Source of the DNA: Pseudomonadota bacterium
Lineage (GTDB): Bacteria; Pseudomonadota; Gammaproteobacteria; Burkholderiales; Burkholderiaceae_C
Assembly (NCBI GenBank): GCA_023415035.1
Contig: JAEZLX010000118.1
Location: forward strand, 1-26,460
Length of the DNA: 26,460 bases
Direction of reading: 5' to 3'
Both the position numbers and the translations under genes were made by a program. A model generated the notes under the pieces. That model searched no databases and was not told the origin of the DNA. It worked only from the letters and a program-made list of their open reading frames with translations. How positions within the stretch are numbered: position 1 is the stretch's first letter; every line of letters begins with the position of its first letter. Shown here piece by piece: positions 6,565 through 15,796 of this stretch.

Positions 6565-6570
6565 TAAAAT
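6565..6570 (+). promoter_or_regulatory. Possible -10 box (TAAAAT) for the two-component operon
   Basis: TAAAAT lies about 77 nt before the response-regulator ATG in an otherwise GC-rich stretch. No convincing -35 box is seen at 16-18 bp upstream, so this is a weak call. Confidence 0.3.
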
Positions 6571-6646
6571 GGGCAGACAGCCCCCAGCGGTCAGGCCAGC
6601 CCGGGCGCTGAAGCGGCCGGACCACATCCCGGAGGAGACACAGGAT

Positions 6647-7301
<655 letters not shown>

Positions 7302-7321
<20 letters not shown>

Positions 7322-8792
7322 CCGCTCGCCCCCCTCGGGCGAATCGCGCGTCCCGACCGACGAGCGCTACGGGCCGGTCTCCTTCGGCCTGTTCCAGCGC
7401 GAGCAGCGCAGCCTGTTCGGCGAGATCCTTGACTGGATGCTCACCCCGCTGCTGCTGCTGTGGCCGCTGTCGCTGGCGCTGACATGGTTTGTCGCCCAGG
7501 GCATCGCCAGCAAGCCCTTCGACCGTGCCCTGGCGTTCAACCTGCAGGCGCTCACGCAGTTCGTGGAGGCGCACGAGGGCAAGGTGGGCTTTCACCTCAC
7601 TCCACAGGCGCGCGACCTGCTGCGCGCCGACGATACCGACCTTGTCTATTACCAGGTCGCCATCCAGGGAGGCCCTGTCATCAGCGGCGAACCCGATTTT
7701 CCGGCGCCGTCCGGCATCGAGACCCCTTTGCCCGGCGCCGCCCGCCTGCGCGACGACATCGTGCGCGGTGACGAGGTGCGCGTGGCCTATGTGTGGCTGG
7801 CGCGCGGCGGGCAGCAGGTGCTGATGCAGGTGGCCGAAACGCGCGGCAAGCGCTCCACGCTGGCCACCGAGATCATCAAGGGCGTGATGGTGCCGCAGTT
7901 CGTCATCCTGCCGCTGGCGGTGCTGCTGGTGTGGATGGCGCTGGTGCGGGGCATCCGCCCGCTGAGCGACCTGGAGCAGAAGATCCGCGCGCGCAAGCCC
8001 GACGATCTCAGCCCCATCGAGGAAACCTATGTGCCGCAGGAGGTCGCGCCACTGGTCTCCTCGATCAACGACCTGCTCACGCGCCTGCGGGTCTCGCTCT
8101 CCACCCAGCGCCGCTTCCTGGCCGACGCCGCGCACCAGCTCAAGACGCCGCTGGCCGGCCTGCGCATGCAGGCTGAGATCGCGCAGCGCGAAGGCGACGT
8201 GGCCGACATCCGTGGCAGCCTGGAGCAGATCGCCCGCTCAAGCACGCGCGCCACCCACACGGTCAATCAGCTGCTGGCGCTGGCCCGAGCCGAAACCACG
8301 GGCCGCACGCTGCCCACGGCGCAGATCGACCTGGCCCAGCTGGTGACGGAGGTGGTGCAGGACTCGGTGCCGCGCGCGCTGGAGCACGGCGTGGACCTGG
8401 GCTACGAAAGCCCGGATGACGCGAACACGCCTTGCATGCTCGACGGCAACCCGACCCTGCTCAAGGAAATGACCCGCAACCTCGTGGACAACGCCATCAA
8501 CTACTCCGGCAAGGGCGGCGTGGTGACTGTGCGGGTGCTCACCGACCGCTTCAGCGGCGTGCACGTGCTGCAGGTCGAGGACAACGGCCCGGGCATCCCG
8601 GAGAACGAGCGCGAGCTGGTGCTGCAGCCTTTCTACCGCGCGCTGGGCACCAACGTGGACGGGTCGGGCCTGGGCCTGGCCATCGTCCACGAGATCGCCC
8701 AGCAACACAACGCCATCCTGCTGATGGAGGACGCCCACCCGAACGCCAGCCCCAGGGGGCTGCGCGTGTCGGTGCGGTTCCGTCCGCGCTGA
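7302..8792 (+). CDS. Sensor histidine kinase (TctE-like)
   Basis: The 496-residue membrane kinase has two transmembrane segments (about 46-66 and 193-215) flanking a periplasmic sensor domain of about 125 residues. A HAMP-like linker follows, then the H-box FLADAAHQLKTPLAG with phospho-acceptor His278, an N-box (TRNLVDNAINYS), and ATP-lid motifs DNGPGIP and GSGLGLAIV. The layout matches TctE/QseC-type kinases. There is no ATG or GTG near the expected start: the only upstream initiation codon in frame is TTG at 7302, which overlaps the response-regulator gene by 20 bp. Translational coupling with the regulator would explain this. The first 40 residues are hydrophilic and cytoplasmic. It should phosphorylate the preceding regulator on sensing a periplasmic signal, possibly a carboxylate. 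Confidence 0.92.
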
Positions 8793-8807
8793 GGACGCAG
8801 CGCGGTC

Positions 8808-9458
8808 TCAGGCCGCCGGCTTGTAGACGTTCAGCTCCAGGTGCTCGCGCTCGATCACGCGCGCCGTGGAGGGCAGGGCGGCAAAGCGCTGGGCCAGCGC
8901 CCAGGCCGACTTCTTCGTGGTCGGGTCGATGCCGGCGAAGCCGCCCCAGCGCAGCAGCGTGAGCGCATAGGCGTCCAGCGCCGAGGGCTTCTCGCCGCAC
9001 AGCCAGGGCGAGGCCTTGGCCGCCAGGGCGTCGATCTCGTCGAGCAGGCTGTCGTAGGCCTTCACCGCGAAGTCCCGCACGGCCTTCTGCGTGGCCTCGT
9101 CCCCGGCGAACTTGCCCGGCTTGAACACGTGCGTAAAGGTCGGATGCACGGTGTTGTTCATCCACGCCAGGGTCGAGAGCGCGCGCGTGCGGGCGATGCC
9201 GCCCGCCGGCAGGATGCCCGCCTCGGGAAACTTCGCATCCAGGTGCAGCAGGATGGCCACGATCTGCGTAACCACCTCGCCGTCGTCCACCAGCACCGGC
9301 ACCTGGCCACGCGGGTTCAGTGCCAGGTACTCGGGGGACAGCTGCTCACCCTTGTGCAGCCTGACCATCACCGGCTCGAACCCGGCGCCCGTGAGCTCCA
9401 GCATCGAGTGCGGAACGAAGGAACAGGCGCCGGGGGCGTAGTAGAGCTTGAGGCTCAT
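8808..9458 (-). CDS. Glutathione S-transferase family protein
   Basis: The 216-residue protein starts with the bacterial beta-class-like GST N-terminus MSLKLYYAPGACSFVPH, with Cys/Ser candidates at 11-12 for glutathione activation. A thioredoxin-like fold follows, including NPRGQVPVLVDDG (the cis-proline and glutathione-binding region) and the QIVAILLHLD helix; the rest is the all-helical C-terminal domain, with SALDAYALTLLRW near residue 172. The chosen ATG has AGGAGA upstream; the open frame extends 23 codons further without a ribosome site. It lies 37 bp behind topB on the same strand and probably shares its transcript. It is convergent with the sensor kinase gene, 15 bp apart. Substrates are unknown; detoxification or dechlorination of electrophiles is typical of the family. 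Confidence 0.9.
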   Translation of the reverse strand: MSLKLYYAPGACSFVPHSMLELTGAGFEPVMVRLHKGEQLSPEYLALNPRGQVPVLVDDGEVVTQIVAILLHLDAKFPEAGILPAGGIARTRALSTLAWMNNTVHPTFTHVFKPGKFAGDEATQKAVRDFAVKAYDSLLDEIDALAAKASPWLCGEKPSALDAYALTLLRWGGFAGIDPTTKKSAWALAQRFAALPSTARVIEREHLELNVYKPAA

Positions 9459-9495
9459 GAACGAAGTCTCCTGATTGATTTGTTGGGGAACGGGA

Positions 9496-12408
9496 TCACT
9501 GAAGGTGCTGACCGACGATGCCCGCAATCTCGAACATCGTCACCTGGTCCTTGCCGAAGACGGGCCGCAGCCTGTCGTCGGCGTTGATTTTGCGCTTATC
9601 CACGGCATCCTGCAGGCCATTGGCCTTGATGTAGTCCCACAGCTTCTTGACCACCTCGGGGCGCGAGACCGGCTCGGCACCGATGACGGCGGCCAGCGCA
9701 GCGCTGGGCTGTTTGCCTGCCGCGGCGGACGCCTTGCGCGGCGCCTTTTCCTTCTTCGCGGCGGCGGCCTTCTTGGCCGGCGCCGCCTTTTTCGCCGGCG
9801 TGCGCGCGGCCGGGCCCGCAGCGGTCTTGCGCGACGGGTATTTGCTCTCGCGCGGCTCGAATTCGAAATTCACCTTGCCTGCCGCCGCGTCCCAGACCAG
9901 GAAGGCCTTGAACGAGCGGCGCGTGCGCATGGAGACAAACTTGTCCAGCAGGTCGGTCTTGCCGGTGGACAGGAGCTTGCCCATCTGTTCGGGCGAGACG
10001 GGCTGCTGGAGGATGACCTTGCCGCTCTTGAAGGTGCAGCTGGGCGTGGGCTGGGCCAGCGTCGGCACCGCCTTGCTGCACACGTAGTTGGAGCCGTGTT
10101 CGACGACCGGTGCGCCGCACACCGGGCAGGCCCCCAGGCTCGGTTGGCCAGACAGGTCTACCAGCTCGCCGGTTTCCTCGTCCTTGCCGTCGTCGCCGAA
10201 GTCGAACTCCAGCTTCCAGTTGCGGTCCTCTTCGCTGTACTTGAGCGAGAGCTCGGCCACGAAGGGCCAGCCGGCCTTGGAGCGGAAGCCCTCCAGAGGG
10301 CCGATGTGCCGGTCACGCAGGAAGGCCTCGGCCTCCTCCACCTCGAAGGTGCGGCCGGCCGGCGACTTGGTGAATGAGAAACCGCAGCCCTCGCTGTGAC
10401 CGTCGGCGCCCGTGCAGGCATAGCGGCGGTAGTTTTCCTTGACCACACCGCCGCACTGCGGGCAAGGTGCGGCGAGGGTGGCGTAGTTGCCCGGCACGGT
10501 ATCGCGGTCGTATTCCTTGGCCTTGCGCACCAGGCGCTCGGTCATGGCGGCGATCTCGGCCATGAAGGCGTCGCGCGAGAGCTTGCCGTGCTCCATCTGC
10601 GCCAGCTTGTACTCCCACTCGCCGGTGAGCTCGGGCTTGGTCAGCTCCTCCACCTCCAGCCCGCGCAGCAGCGTCATGAGCTGGAAGGCCTTGGCCGTGG
10701 GGATGAGCTCGCGCCCTTCGCGCAGCAGGTACTTCTCTGTCAGCAGACCTTCGATGATGGCTGCGCGCGTGGCCGGGGTGCCCAGGCCCTTTTCCTGCAT
10801 GGCCTCGCGCAGTTCGTCATCGTCCACCAGCTTGCCCGCGCCTTCCATGGCGCCCAGCAGCGTGGCTTCGGTGTAGCGCGCCGGCGGACGGGTCTTGAGT
10901 CCCTTGGCCTCGACCGACTCGGTGCGCACGGTCTCGCCCTCGCGCACCGGCACCAGGTTCTGGCCCTTGTCGCCGTCCTTGGCGCCCTCGACGTCCTCGG
11001 CGGCCTCCTTGCCGTACACCGCCATCCAGCCGGGCTTGACCAGCACCTTGCCTTCGGTCTTGAAGTGGTGGTTGAGCACCTTGGAGATGCGCGTCGTCAC
11101 CATGAACTCGGCGCTGGGGAAAAACACCGCGATGAAGCGGCGCACCACCAGGTCGTAGAGCTTCTGCTCGGCCTCGGAAAGGCCGCTGGGCTTCTGCAGG
11201 GTCGGGATGATGGCGAAGTGGTCCGACACCTTGCTGTTGTCGAAGATGCGCTTGCTGGGGCGGATGTAACCGTTGTCCAGCGCGGTCTTCGCATGCGGTG
11301 CCAGATGACCCATGCCGCTGCCCGCCAGCATCTCGAAGGTCTGCTTCACGGTGCCCAGGTAATCTTCGGGCAGGGCGCGCGAGTCCGTCCGCGGGTAGGT
11401 CAGGGCCTTGTGCCGCTCGTACAGGCTCTGCGCCAGTTGCAGCGTGGTCTTGGCCGAGAAGCCGAAGCGGCCGTTGGCCTCGCGCTGCAGGCTCGTCAGG
11501 TCGTACAGCAGGCCGCAGGCCTGGGTCGTGGGCTTGCGCTCCTCGGTCACGCTGGCGGCCTTGCCGCGCACCGCCCCGACGATCGCCTGCGCCTCGCGCA
11601 GATCCCAGAGCCTGTCGGCGCGCAGGTCGGGGTCGGCATCCTCGCCGCCGGGCTTCCTGAACGCCGGGTCGAACCACTTGCCCGGGTACTCGCCGGCCTC
11701 GGCCAGGAACGAGGCGAGGATCTCCCAGTAATCGCGCGCCCGGTGGGCGCGGATCTTCTCCTCGCGCTCGACCACGTTGGACAGGGTCGGCGTCTGCACC
11801 CGGCCCACGGTAGTCAGGAAAAAGCCCCCGTCGCGCGAGTTGAACGCCGTCATCGCGCGCGTGCCGTTGATGCCCACCAGCCAGTCGGCTTCGGAGCGGC
11901 TGCGCGCGGCATCGGCCAGGCCCCGCATCTGCTCGTCGCTGCGCAGTTTCTCGAAGCCGTCGCGGATGGCCTGCTGGGTCATGGACTGCAGCCACAGGCG
12001 CTGCACCGGCTTGCCCAGCGGCTTGCCGCCGCCGGCGTACTGCTCGATCAGGCGGAAGATCAGTTCACCCTCGCGGCCCGCGTCACAGGCGTTGATGAGG
12101 CGGTCCACGTCCTTGCGGCGCGCCAGCTTGACGACCGCGTTCAGGCGCGACTTCGTCTTGTCGATCGGCTTGAGCTCGAAGAACGGCGGCAGCACCGGCA
12201 GGTGGGTGAAGCTCCACTTGCCCCGCTTGACGTCGAACTGCTCGGGTGCGGCAATCTCCACCAGGTGGCCGACGGCCGAGGTGACGATGTATTGCTCGTT
12301 CTCGAAATACTCGTCGTGCTTGTCGAACTTGCCCACGACCGGCGTGAGCGCACGAACGATGTCCTGCGCCACGGATGGTTTCTCGGCAATGACCAGTGTT
12401 TTGTTCAT
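9496..12408 (-). CDS. topB: DNA topoisomerase III with histone-H1-like linker and C-terminal SWIB domain
   Basis: This 970-residue type IA topoisomerase has an N-terminal TOPRIM domain (catalytic Glu9 in AEKPS and DAGREGE at 109-115) and the active-site Tyr338 in ALTYPRTDSR. Two cysteine clusters follow (CPQCGG near residue 650 and CPVCGA near 770) that look like zinc-ribbon DNA-binding modules. After about residue 857 comes an unusual tail: a low-complexity PAKKAA/AAAKKEKAPRKA linker, then a SWIB domain to the C-terminus (SRPEVVKKLWDYIKANGLQD, ending MFEIAGIVGQHL). E. coli TopB is 653 residues and lacks this tail. Topoisomerase III decatenates and resolves recombination intermediates. The gene is divergent from the SET-domain gene across a 96-bp Z-DNA-prone region, and the GST gene follows it. 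No strong Shine-Dalgarno is visible. Confidence 0.96.
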   Translation of the reverse strand: MNKTLVIAEKPSVAQDIVRALTPVVGKFDKHDEYFENEQYIVTSAVGHLVEIAAPEQFDVKRGKWSFTHLPVLPPFFELKPIDKTKSRLNAVVKLARRKDVDRLINACDAGREGELIFRLIEQYAGGGKPLGKPVQRLWLQSMTQQAIRDGFEKLRSDEQMRGLADAARSRSEADWLVGINGTRAMTAFNSRDGGFFLTTVGRVQTPTLSNVVEREEKIRAHRARDYWEILASFLAEAGEYPGKWFDPAFRKPGGEDADPDLRADRLWDLREAQAIVGAVRGKAASVTEERKPTTQACGLLYDLTSLQREANGRFGFSAKTTLQLAQSLYERHKALTYPRTDSRALPEDYLGTVKQTFEMLAGSGMGHLAPHAKTALDNGYIRPSKRIFDNSKVSDHFAIIPTLQKPSGLSEAEQKLYDLVVRRFIAVFFPSAEFMVTTRISKVLNHHFKTEGKVLVKPGWMAVYGKEAAEDVEGAKDGDKGQNLVPVREGETVRTESVEAKGLKTRPPARYTEATLLGAMEGAGKLVDDDELREAMQEKGLGTPATRAAIIEGLLTEKYLLREGRELIPTAKAFQLMTLLRGLEVEELTKPELTGEWEYKLAQMEHGKLSRDAFMAEIAAMTERLVRKAKEYDRDTVPGNYATLAAPCPQCGGVVKENYRRYACTGADGHSEGCGFSFTKSPAGRTFEVEEAEAFLRDRHIGPLEGFRSKAGWPFVAELSLKYSEEDRNWKLEFDFGDDGKDEETGELVDLSGQPSLGACPVCGAPVVEHGSNYVCSKAVPTLAQPTPSCTFKSGKVILQQPVSPEQMGKLLSTGKTDLLDKFVSMRTRRSFKAFLVWDAAAGKVNFEFEPRESKYPSRKTAAGPAARTPAKKAAPAKKAAAAKKEKAPRKASAAAGKQPSAALAAVIGAEPVSRPEVVKKLWDYIKANGLQDAVDKRKINADDRLRPVFGKDQVTMFEIAGIVGQHLQ
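9499..9837 (-). other. Lysine/alanine-rich H1-like linker plus SWIB domain encoded at the end of topB
   Basis: Residues about 858-902 (9705-9837) are mostly Ala, Lys, Pro and Arg with repeated PAKKAA-type units, like histone-H1-like bacterial proteins. Residues about 903-969 are a SWIB/MDM2-type domain, with the RPEVVKKLWDYIK helix and VTMFEI near the end. The frame is continuous with topB, so this is a true fusion and not a neighbouring gene. Confidence 0.85.
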
Positions 12409-12417
12409 CTCTACAAT
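12389..12417 (+). promoter_or_regulatory. Predicted sigma70 promoter of the SET-birA-SPOR operon
   Basis: ATGACC (12389-12394) is 17 bp upstream of TACAAT (12412-12417), four and five matches to consensus. It overlaps the topB start codon region on the other strand. A start near 12424 would place the alternating purine-pyrimidine tract in an 80-nt leader. Confidence 0.5.
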
Positions 12418-12424
12418 TCGTCTT

Positions 12425-12471
12425 CACGCGCGTGTACACGCGCACGTGGGAGCGCGCACACACGCGCGCAC
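12425..12471. other. Z-DNA-prone alternating purine-pyrimidine tract with 16-bp palindrome
   Basis: Bases 12425-12448 (24 bp) and 12452-12471 (20 bp) alternate pyrimidine and purine without a single exception, mostly CG and CA/TG steps, with only a 3-bp break between them. Within the first block GCGCGTGTACACGCGC (12428-12443) is a perfect palindrome able to form a cruciform, or an RNA hairpin in the SET leader. The tract fills most of the 96-bp gap between the divergent topB and SET genes. Confidence 0.8.
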
Positions 12472-12504
12472 CTGCATGAAACAACCTTACCAAAATTTCC
12501 GGAC

Positions 12505-13017
12505 GTGACGAAAACGCCCTCCCGCGAGCCCGGCAACGGCAAAACCCCCACCCGGCGCATCCAGACCCGCCGCTCGGGTGTCCATGGCAAGGGCGTGTTC
12601 GCGCTGGTGGATCTCGCCGAAGGCGAAACGCTGATCGAATACACGGGCGAGTTCATCACCTGGGCGGAGGCCCTGCGCCGCCACCCGCACGACCCGTCCG
12701 ACCCGCATCACACCTTCTATTTCCACATCGACGAGGACCACGTCATCGACGCCAAATACGGCGGCAATTCCTCGCGCTGGATCAACCACAGCTGCGACCC
12801 CAACTGCGAGGCCGAGGTGGACAACGGCCGGGTGTTCATCCGCGCGCTGCGCAACATCCACGCGGGCGAGGAACTGTTTTACGACTACGGCCTCGTCATC
12901 GACGAGCCCTACACCAAGGCCCTGAAGGCGCAGTACCCCTGCTGGTGCGGCGCCAAGGGCTGCCGCGGCACGCTGCTGGCGCCCAAGCGGGCTGGCAAGG
13001 CCTCGAAACTGGGCTGA
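12505..13017 (+). CDS. SET-domain protein-lysine methyltransferase
   Basis: The 170-residue protein has a complete SET domain: GVHGKGVFA (25-33) and GETLIEYTGEFI (40-51) for S-adenosylmethionine binding, RWINHSCDPNCE (91-102) and ELFYDYG (123-129) with Tyr128 as the likely catalytic residue. A post-SET zinc motif CWCGAKGC follows, with Cys146, Cys148 and Cys153, which together with Cys97 can bind zinc. It should transfer methyl groups to protein lysines in the cytoplasm. The only good start in frame is GTG at 12505, which lacks a Shine-Dalgarno. A 10-codon reading frame (12476-12508) ends with a TGA that overlaps this GTG, so coupled translation is possible. birA follows by 8 bp. The bacterial substrate is unknown. 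Confidence 0.92.
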   Translation: MTKTPSREPGNGKTPTRRIQTRRSGVHGKGVFALVDLAEGETLIEYTGEFITWAEALRRHPHDPSDPHHTFYFHIDEDHVIDAKYGGNSSRWINHSCDPNCEAEVDNGRVFIRALRNIHAGEELFYDYGLVIDEPYTKALKAQYPCWCGAKGCRGTLLAPKRAGKASKLG

Positions 13018-13025
13018 ACAAGGCC

Positions 13026-13844
13026 ATGACCACCCCCCCCGCGACGGCTGCATCGCTCCTCGCCCACGCCGAATCGGTGTGGCAGGCCGTGGCGCCGGTG
13101 CTGCCCGGCTTTACCGTCGAGGTGGTGCCGTCCATCGACTCCACCAACACCGAGCTGATGCGCCGCGCCCGCACCGGCCAGGACGCTCCGACGCTGCTGG
13201 TGGCCGAAACCCAGACCGCCGGACGCGGCCGCATGGGCAAGAGCTGGCACAGCCGGCCGGGCCAGTCGCTGACCTTCTCGCTGTCCCTGCCGCTGGCACC
13301 CGCCGACTGGTCGGGCCTGTCGCTGGCCGTGGGCGTGAGCCTGGCCGAAAGCCTGCACCCCGAGGTCCGGCTCAAGTGGCCCAACGACCTGTGGTGGCAG
13401 GGCCGCAAGCTCGGCGGCATCCTGGTCGAGACCGCCAGCGCTGGCCAGGGCGCCCAGGCACCGCGCACCCTGGTGGTGGGCGTGGGCCTGAACATCAACC
13501 GTCCGGACGCCGCCGCCACCGCCCCCGCCGCGCCACAGGCCCTGCCGCCCGTGCCACCTGCGGGTGTGGCAGAACTGCTTCTGGGGGTGACCGCGGGCGA
13601 GCTGCTCGGACAGGTCGTGCCGCCCCTGGTGCGGGATATCCGGCGCTTTGCCAACGCCGGTTTTGCCGCCTTCGCCACGCGTTTCGCGGCCCGCGACGCG
13701 CTGCAAGGACGCGAGGTGCTGCTCAGCGACGGCAGCAGCGGCACGGCCGCCGGCGTCGGCACGCAGGGTGGCCTGCTGGTGCGCCTGGCCAATGGCACCC
13801 TGCGCGAGATCACCAGTGCCGAAGTGAGCGTGCGCCCATGCTGA
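13026..13844 (+). CDS. birA: Biotin--[acetyl-CoA-carboxylase] ligase, monofunctional type
   Basis: The 272-residue protein has the biotin protein ligase catalytic core: DSTNTELMRRA, the biotinyl-AMP loop GRGRMGKSWHS, KWPNDLWWQGRKLGGILVE and VVGVGLNIN. A small C-terminal SH3-like domain follows (LQGREVLLSDG and the final strands). There is no N-terminal helix-turn-helix, so it cannot act as a biotin repressor the way E. coli BirA does. It attaches biotin to the carboxyl carrier protein of acetyl-CoA carboxylase and to other biotin enzymes. A Pro/Ala-rich insert (about residues 160-180) precedes the C-terminal part. The ATG lies 8 bp after the SET gene, and its stop overlaps the start of the SPOR-like gene by 7 bp (ATGCTGA), so the three form one operon. 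Confidence 0.95.
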   Translation: MTTPPATAASLLAHAESVWQAVAPVLPGFTVEVVPSIDSTNTELMRRARTGQDAPTLLVAETQTAGRGRMGKSWHSRPGQSLTFSLSLPLAPADWSGLSLAVGVSLAESLHPEVRLKWPNDLWWQGRKLGGILVETASAGQGAQAPRTLVVGVGLNINRPDAAATAPAAPQALPPVPPAGVAELLLGVTAGELLGQVVPPLVRDIRRFANAGFAAFATRFAARDALQGREVLLSDGSSGTAAGVGTQGGLLVRLANGTLREITSAEVSVRPC

Positions 13845-14566
13845 GAGTCGTGATCATCCTGCTGGCCCTGGCCAATGCCGCGTATTTCGCCTGGACGCAG
13901 GGCTACCTCGCCCCGCTGGGCATGGCCCCCGACGACCCCACCGAGCCCCAGCGCCTGCAGGAGCAGGTCAATCCGGCCATGGTCCGCCTGCTCAACGCCT
14001 CGGCGCCGCCCACCCTGCCGGCGTCAGCCCCGGCGGCACCAGCCTTGCCGTCACCCGCCCCCGCGGTCGCCGCCAGCGAACCCTCCCCGGAGCCCGCGCC
14101 GACAGTCGCGGCGGCTCCGCTGCCCACCGCCTGCTGGCGCGCGGGCGGCTTCACCGAAGCCCAGGCCCGCCAGCTGCGCACGGCACTGGGCGGCGTGGCC
14201 GGACTGCAGGGGCTGTGGAAGATGGCCGAGGTACAGACCGGCGGCCGCTGGGTGGTCTACATGGGCAAGCTCAGCGCCGACGCCATGCAGCGCAAGAAGA
14301 CCGAGCTGCGCGAACTGAAGGTCGACTTCCGCGAGGTGCGCGTGCCGCACCTGAGCCCGGGCCTGGCCCTGGGGACCTACTCGAGCGAAGCCGCCGCCCA
14401 GCAGGGCCTGCAGGAGGTCACCCGCAAGGGCGTGCGCACCGCCCGCGTGGCCCAGGAACGCGAGGAAAGCGCCAGCTACACCCTCACCCTGCCGGCAGTC
14501 ACGGCACCCCAGCGGGAACAGGTCCAGGCCCTCCTCGGCGACAAGACCCTCAGCGCCTGCGAATGA
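13838..14566 (+). CDS. Membrane-anchored SPOR-like protein
   Basis: The 242-residue protein begins with a hydrophobic helix (MLRVVIILLALANAAYFAW) that is either an inner-membrane anchor or an uncleaved signal. A Pro/Ala-rich linker of about 65 residues (about 50-115) follows, then a compact C-terminal domain. That domain has the general SPOR pattern: RWVVYMGKLS, then a repeat-like half with LALGTYSSEAAAQQGLQEV and VRTARVAQ. SPOR domains bind denuded peptidoglycan at the division septum. The match is by pattern, not by strict conserved residues, so SPOR is a likely but not certain call. It overlaps birA by 7 bp and is the last gene of the SET-birA operon. Confidence 0.8.
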   Translation: MLRVVIILLALANAAYFAWTQGYLAPLGMAPDDPTEPQRLQEQVNPAMVRLLNASAPPTLPASAPAAPALPSPAPAVAASEPSPEPAPTVAAAPLPTACWRAGGFTEAQARQLRTALGGVAGLQGLWKMAEVQTGGRWVVYMGKLSADAMQRKKTELRELKVDFREVRVPHLSPGLALGTYSSEAAAQQGLQEVTRKGVRTARVAQEREESASYTLTLPAVTAPQREQVQALLGDKTLSACE

Positions 14567-14582
14567 CCCGCTGAAAAAACAA

Positions 14583-14607
14583 AACCGGGGCCCAAACGGC
14601 CCCGGTT
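14583..14607 (-). terminator. Intrinsic terminator for the gap transcript
   Basis: A perfect 10-bp stem (AACCGGGGCC/GGCCCCGGTT) with a 5-nt loop. Read on the minus strand the stem is followed by TTGTTTTTT, the signature of a Rho-independent terminator. In the plus direction no T run follows, so it stops minus-strand transcription from gap better than it stops the SPOR operon. Confidence 0.85.
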
Positions 14608-14640
14608 CAGGAACAAGCACAACGCCCCTTGCGGCCCCAG

Positions 14641-14733
14641 CACCCACGGAACCGGCTTTGCCGGGCCGTAGGGTGCGTCCCCCCTCGAAGCGCCGACAGG
14701 CGCGCTACGGAGGGGGGAAGCGGCGTCAGCCGC
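14641..14733. repeat. Cluster of three extragenic hairpins between the SPOR-like gene and gap
   Basis: Three inverted repeats lie side by side: 14641-14675 (CACCCACGG/CCGTAGGGTG with an inner CCGGC/GCCGG), 14679-14717 (CCCCCCTC/GAGGGGGG with inner AGCGC/GCGCT) and 14720-14733 (GCGGC/GCCGC). None has a T run. The pattern resembles repetitive extragenic palindromes; whether copies exist elsewhere in the genome cannot be seen here. Confidence 0.55.
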
Positions 14734-14748
14734 GCAGGGGGGTGTCCC

Positions 14749-15747
<999 letters not shown>

Positions 15748-15796
15748 GACCTGTACTCCTGTGGATGAATAAACAAAGAAACCGGAACCGTTGCGA

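Noticed and set aside
10396..12504. Very long open frame on the plus strand antisense to topB, continuous with the SET gene
   Set aside because: Its translation is low-complexity, rich in Ala/Arg/His/Gln, and mirrors topB codon bias. Only the part after 12505 has recognisable domains, so the rest is a shadow of topB.
13079..14566. Single 495-codon frame that seems to fuse a birA region with the SPOR-like protein
   Set aside because: Within the birA region this is the wrong frame; birA motifs are in another frame and the real SPOR-like start is at 13838.
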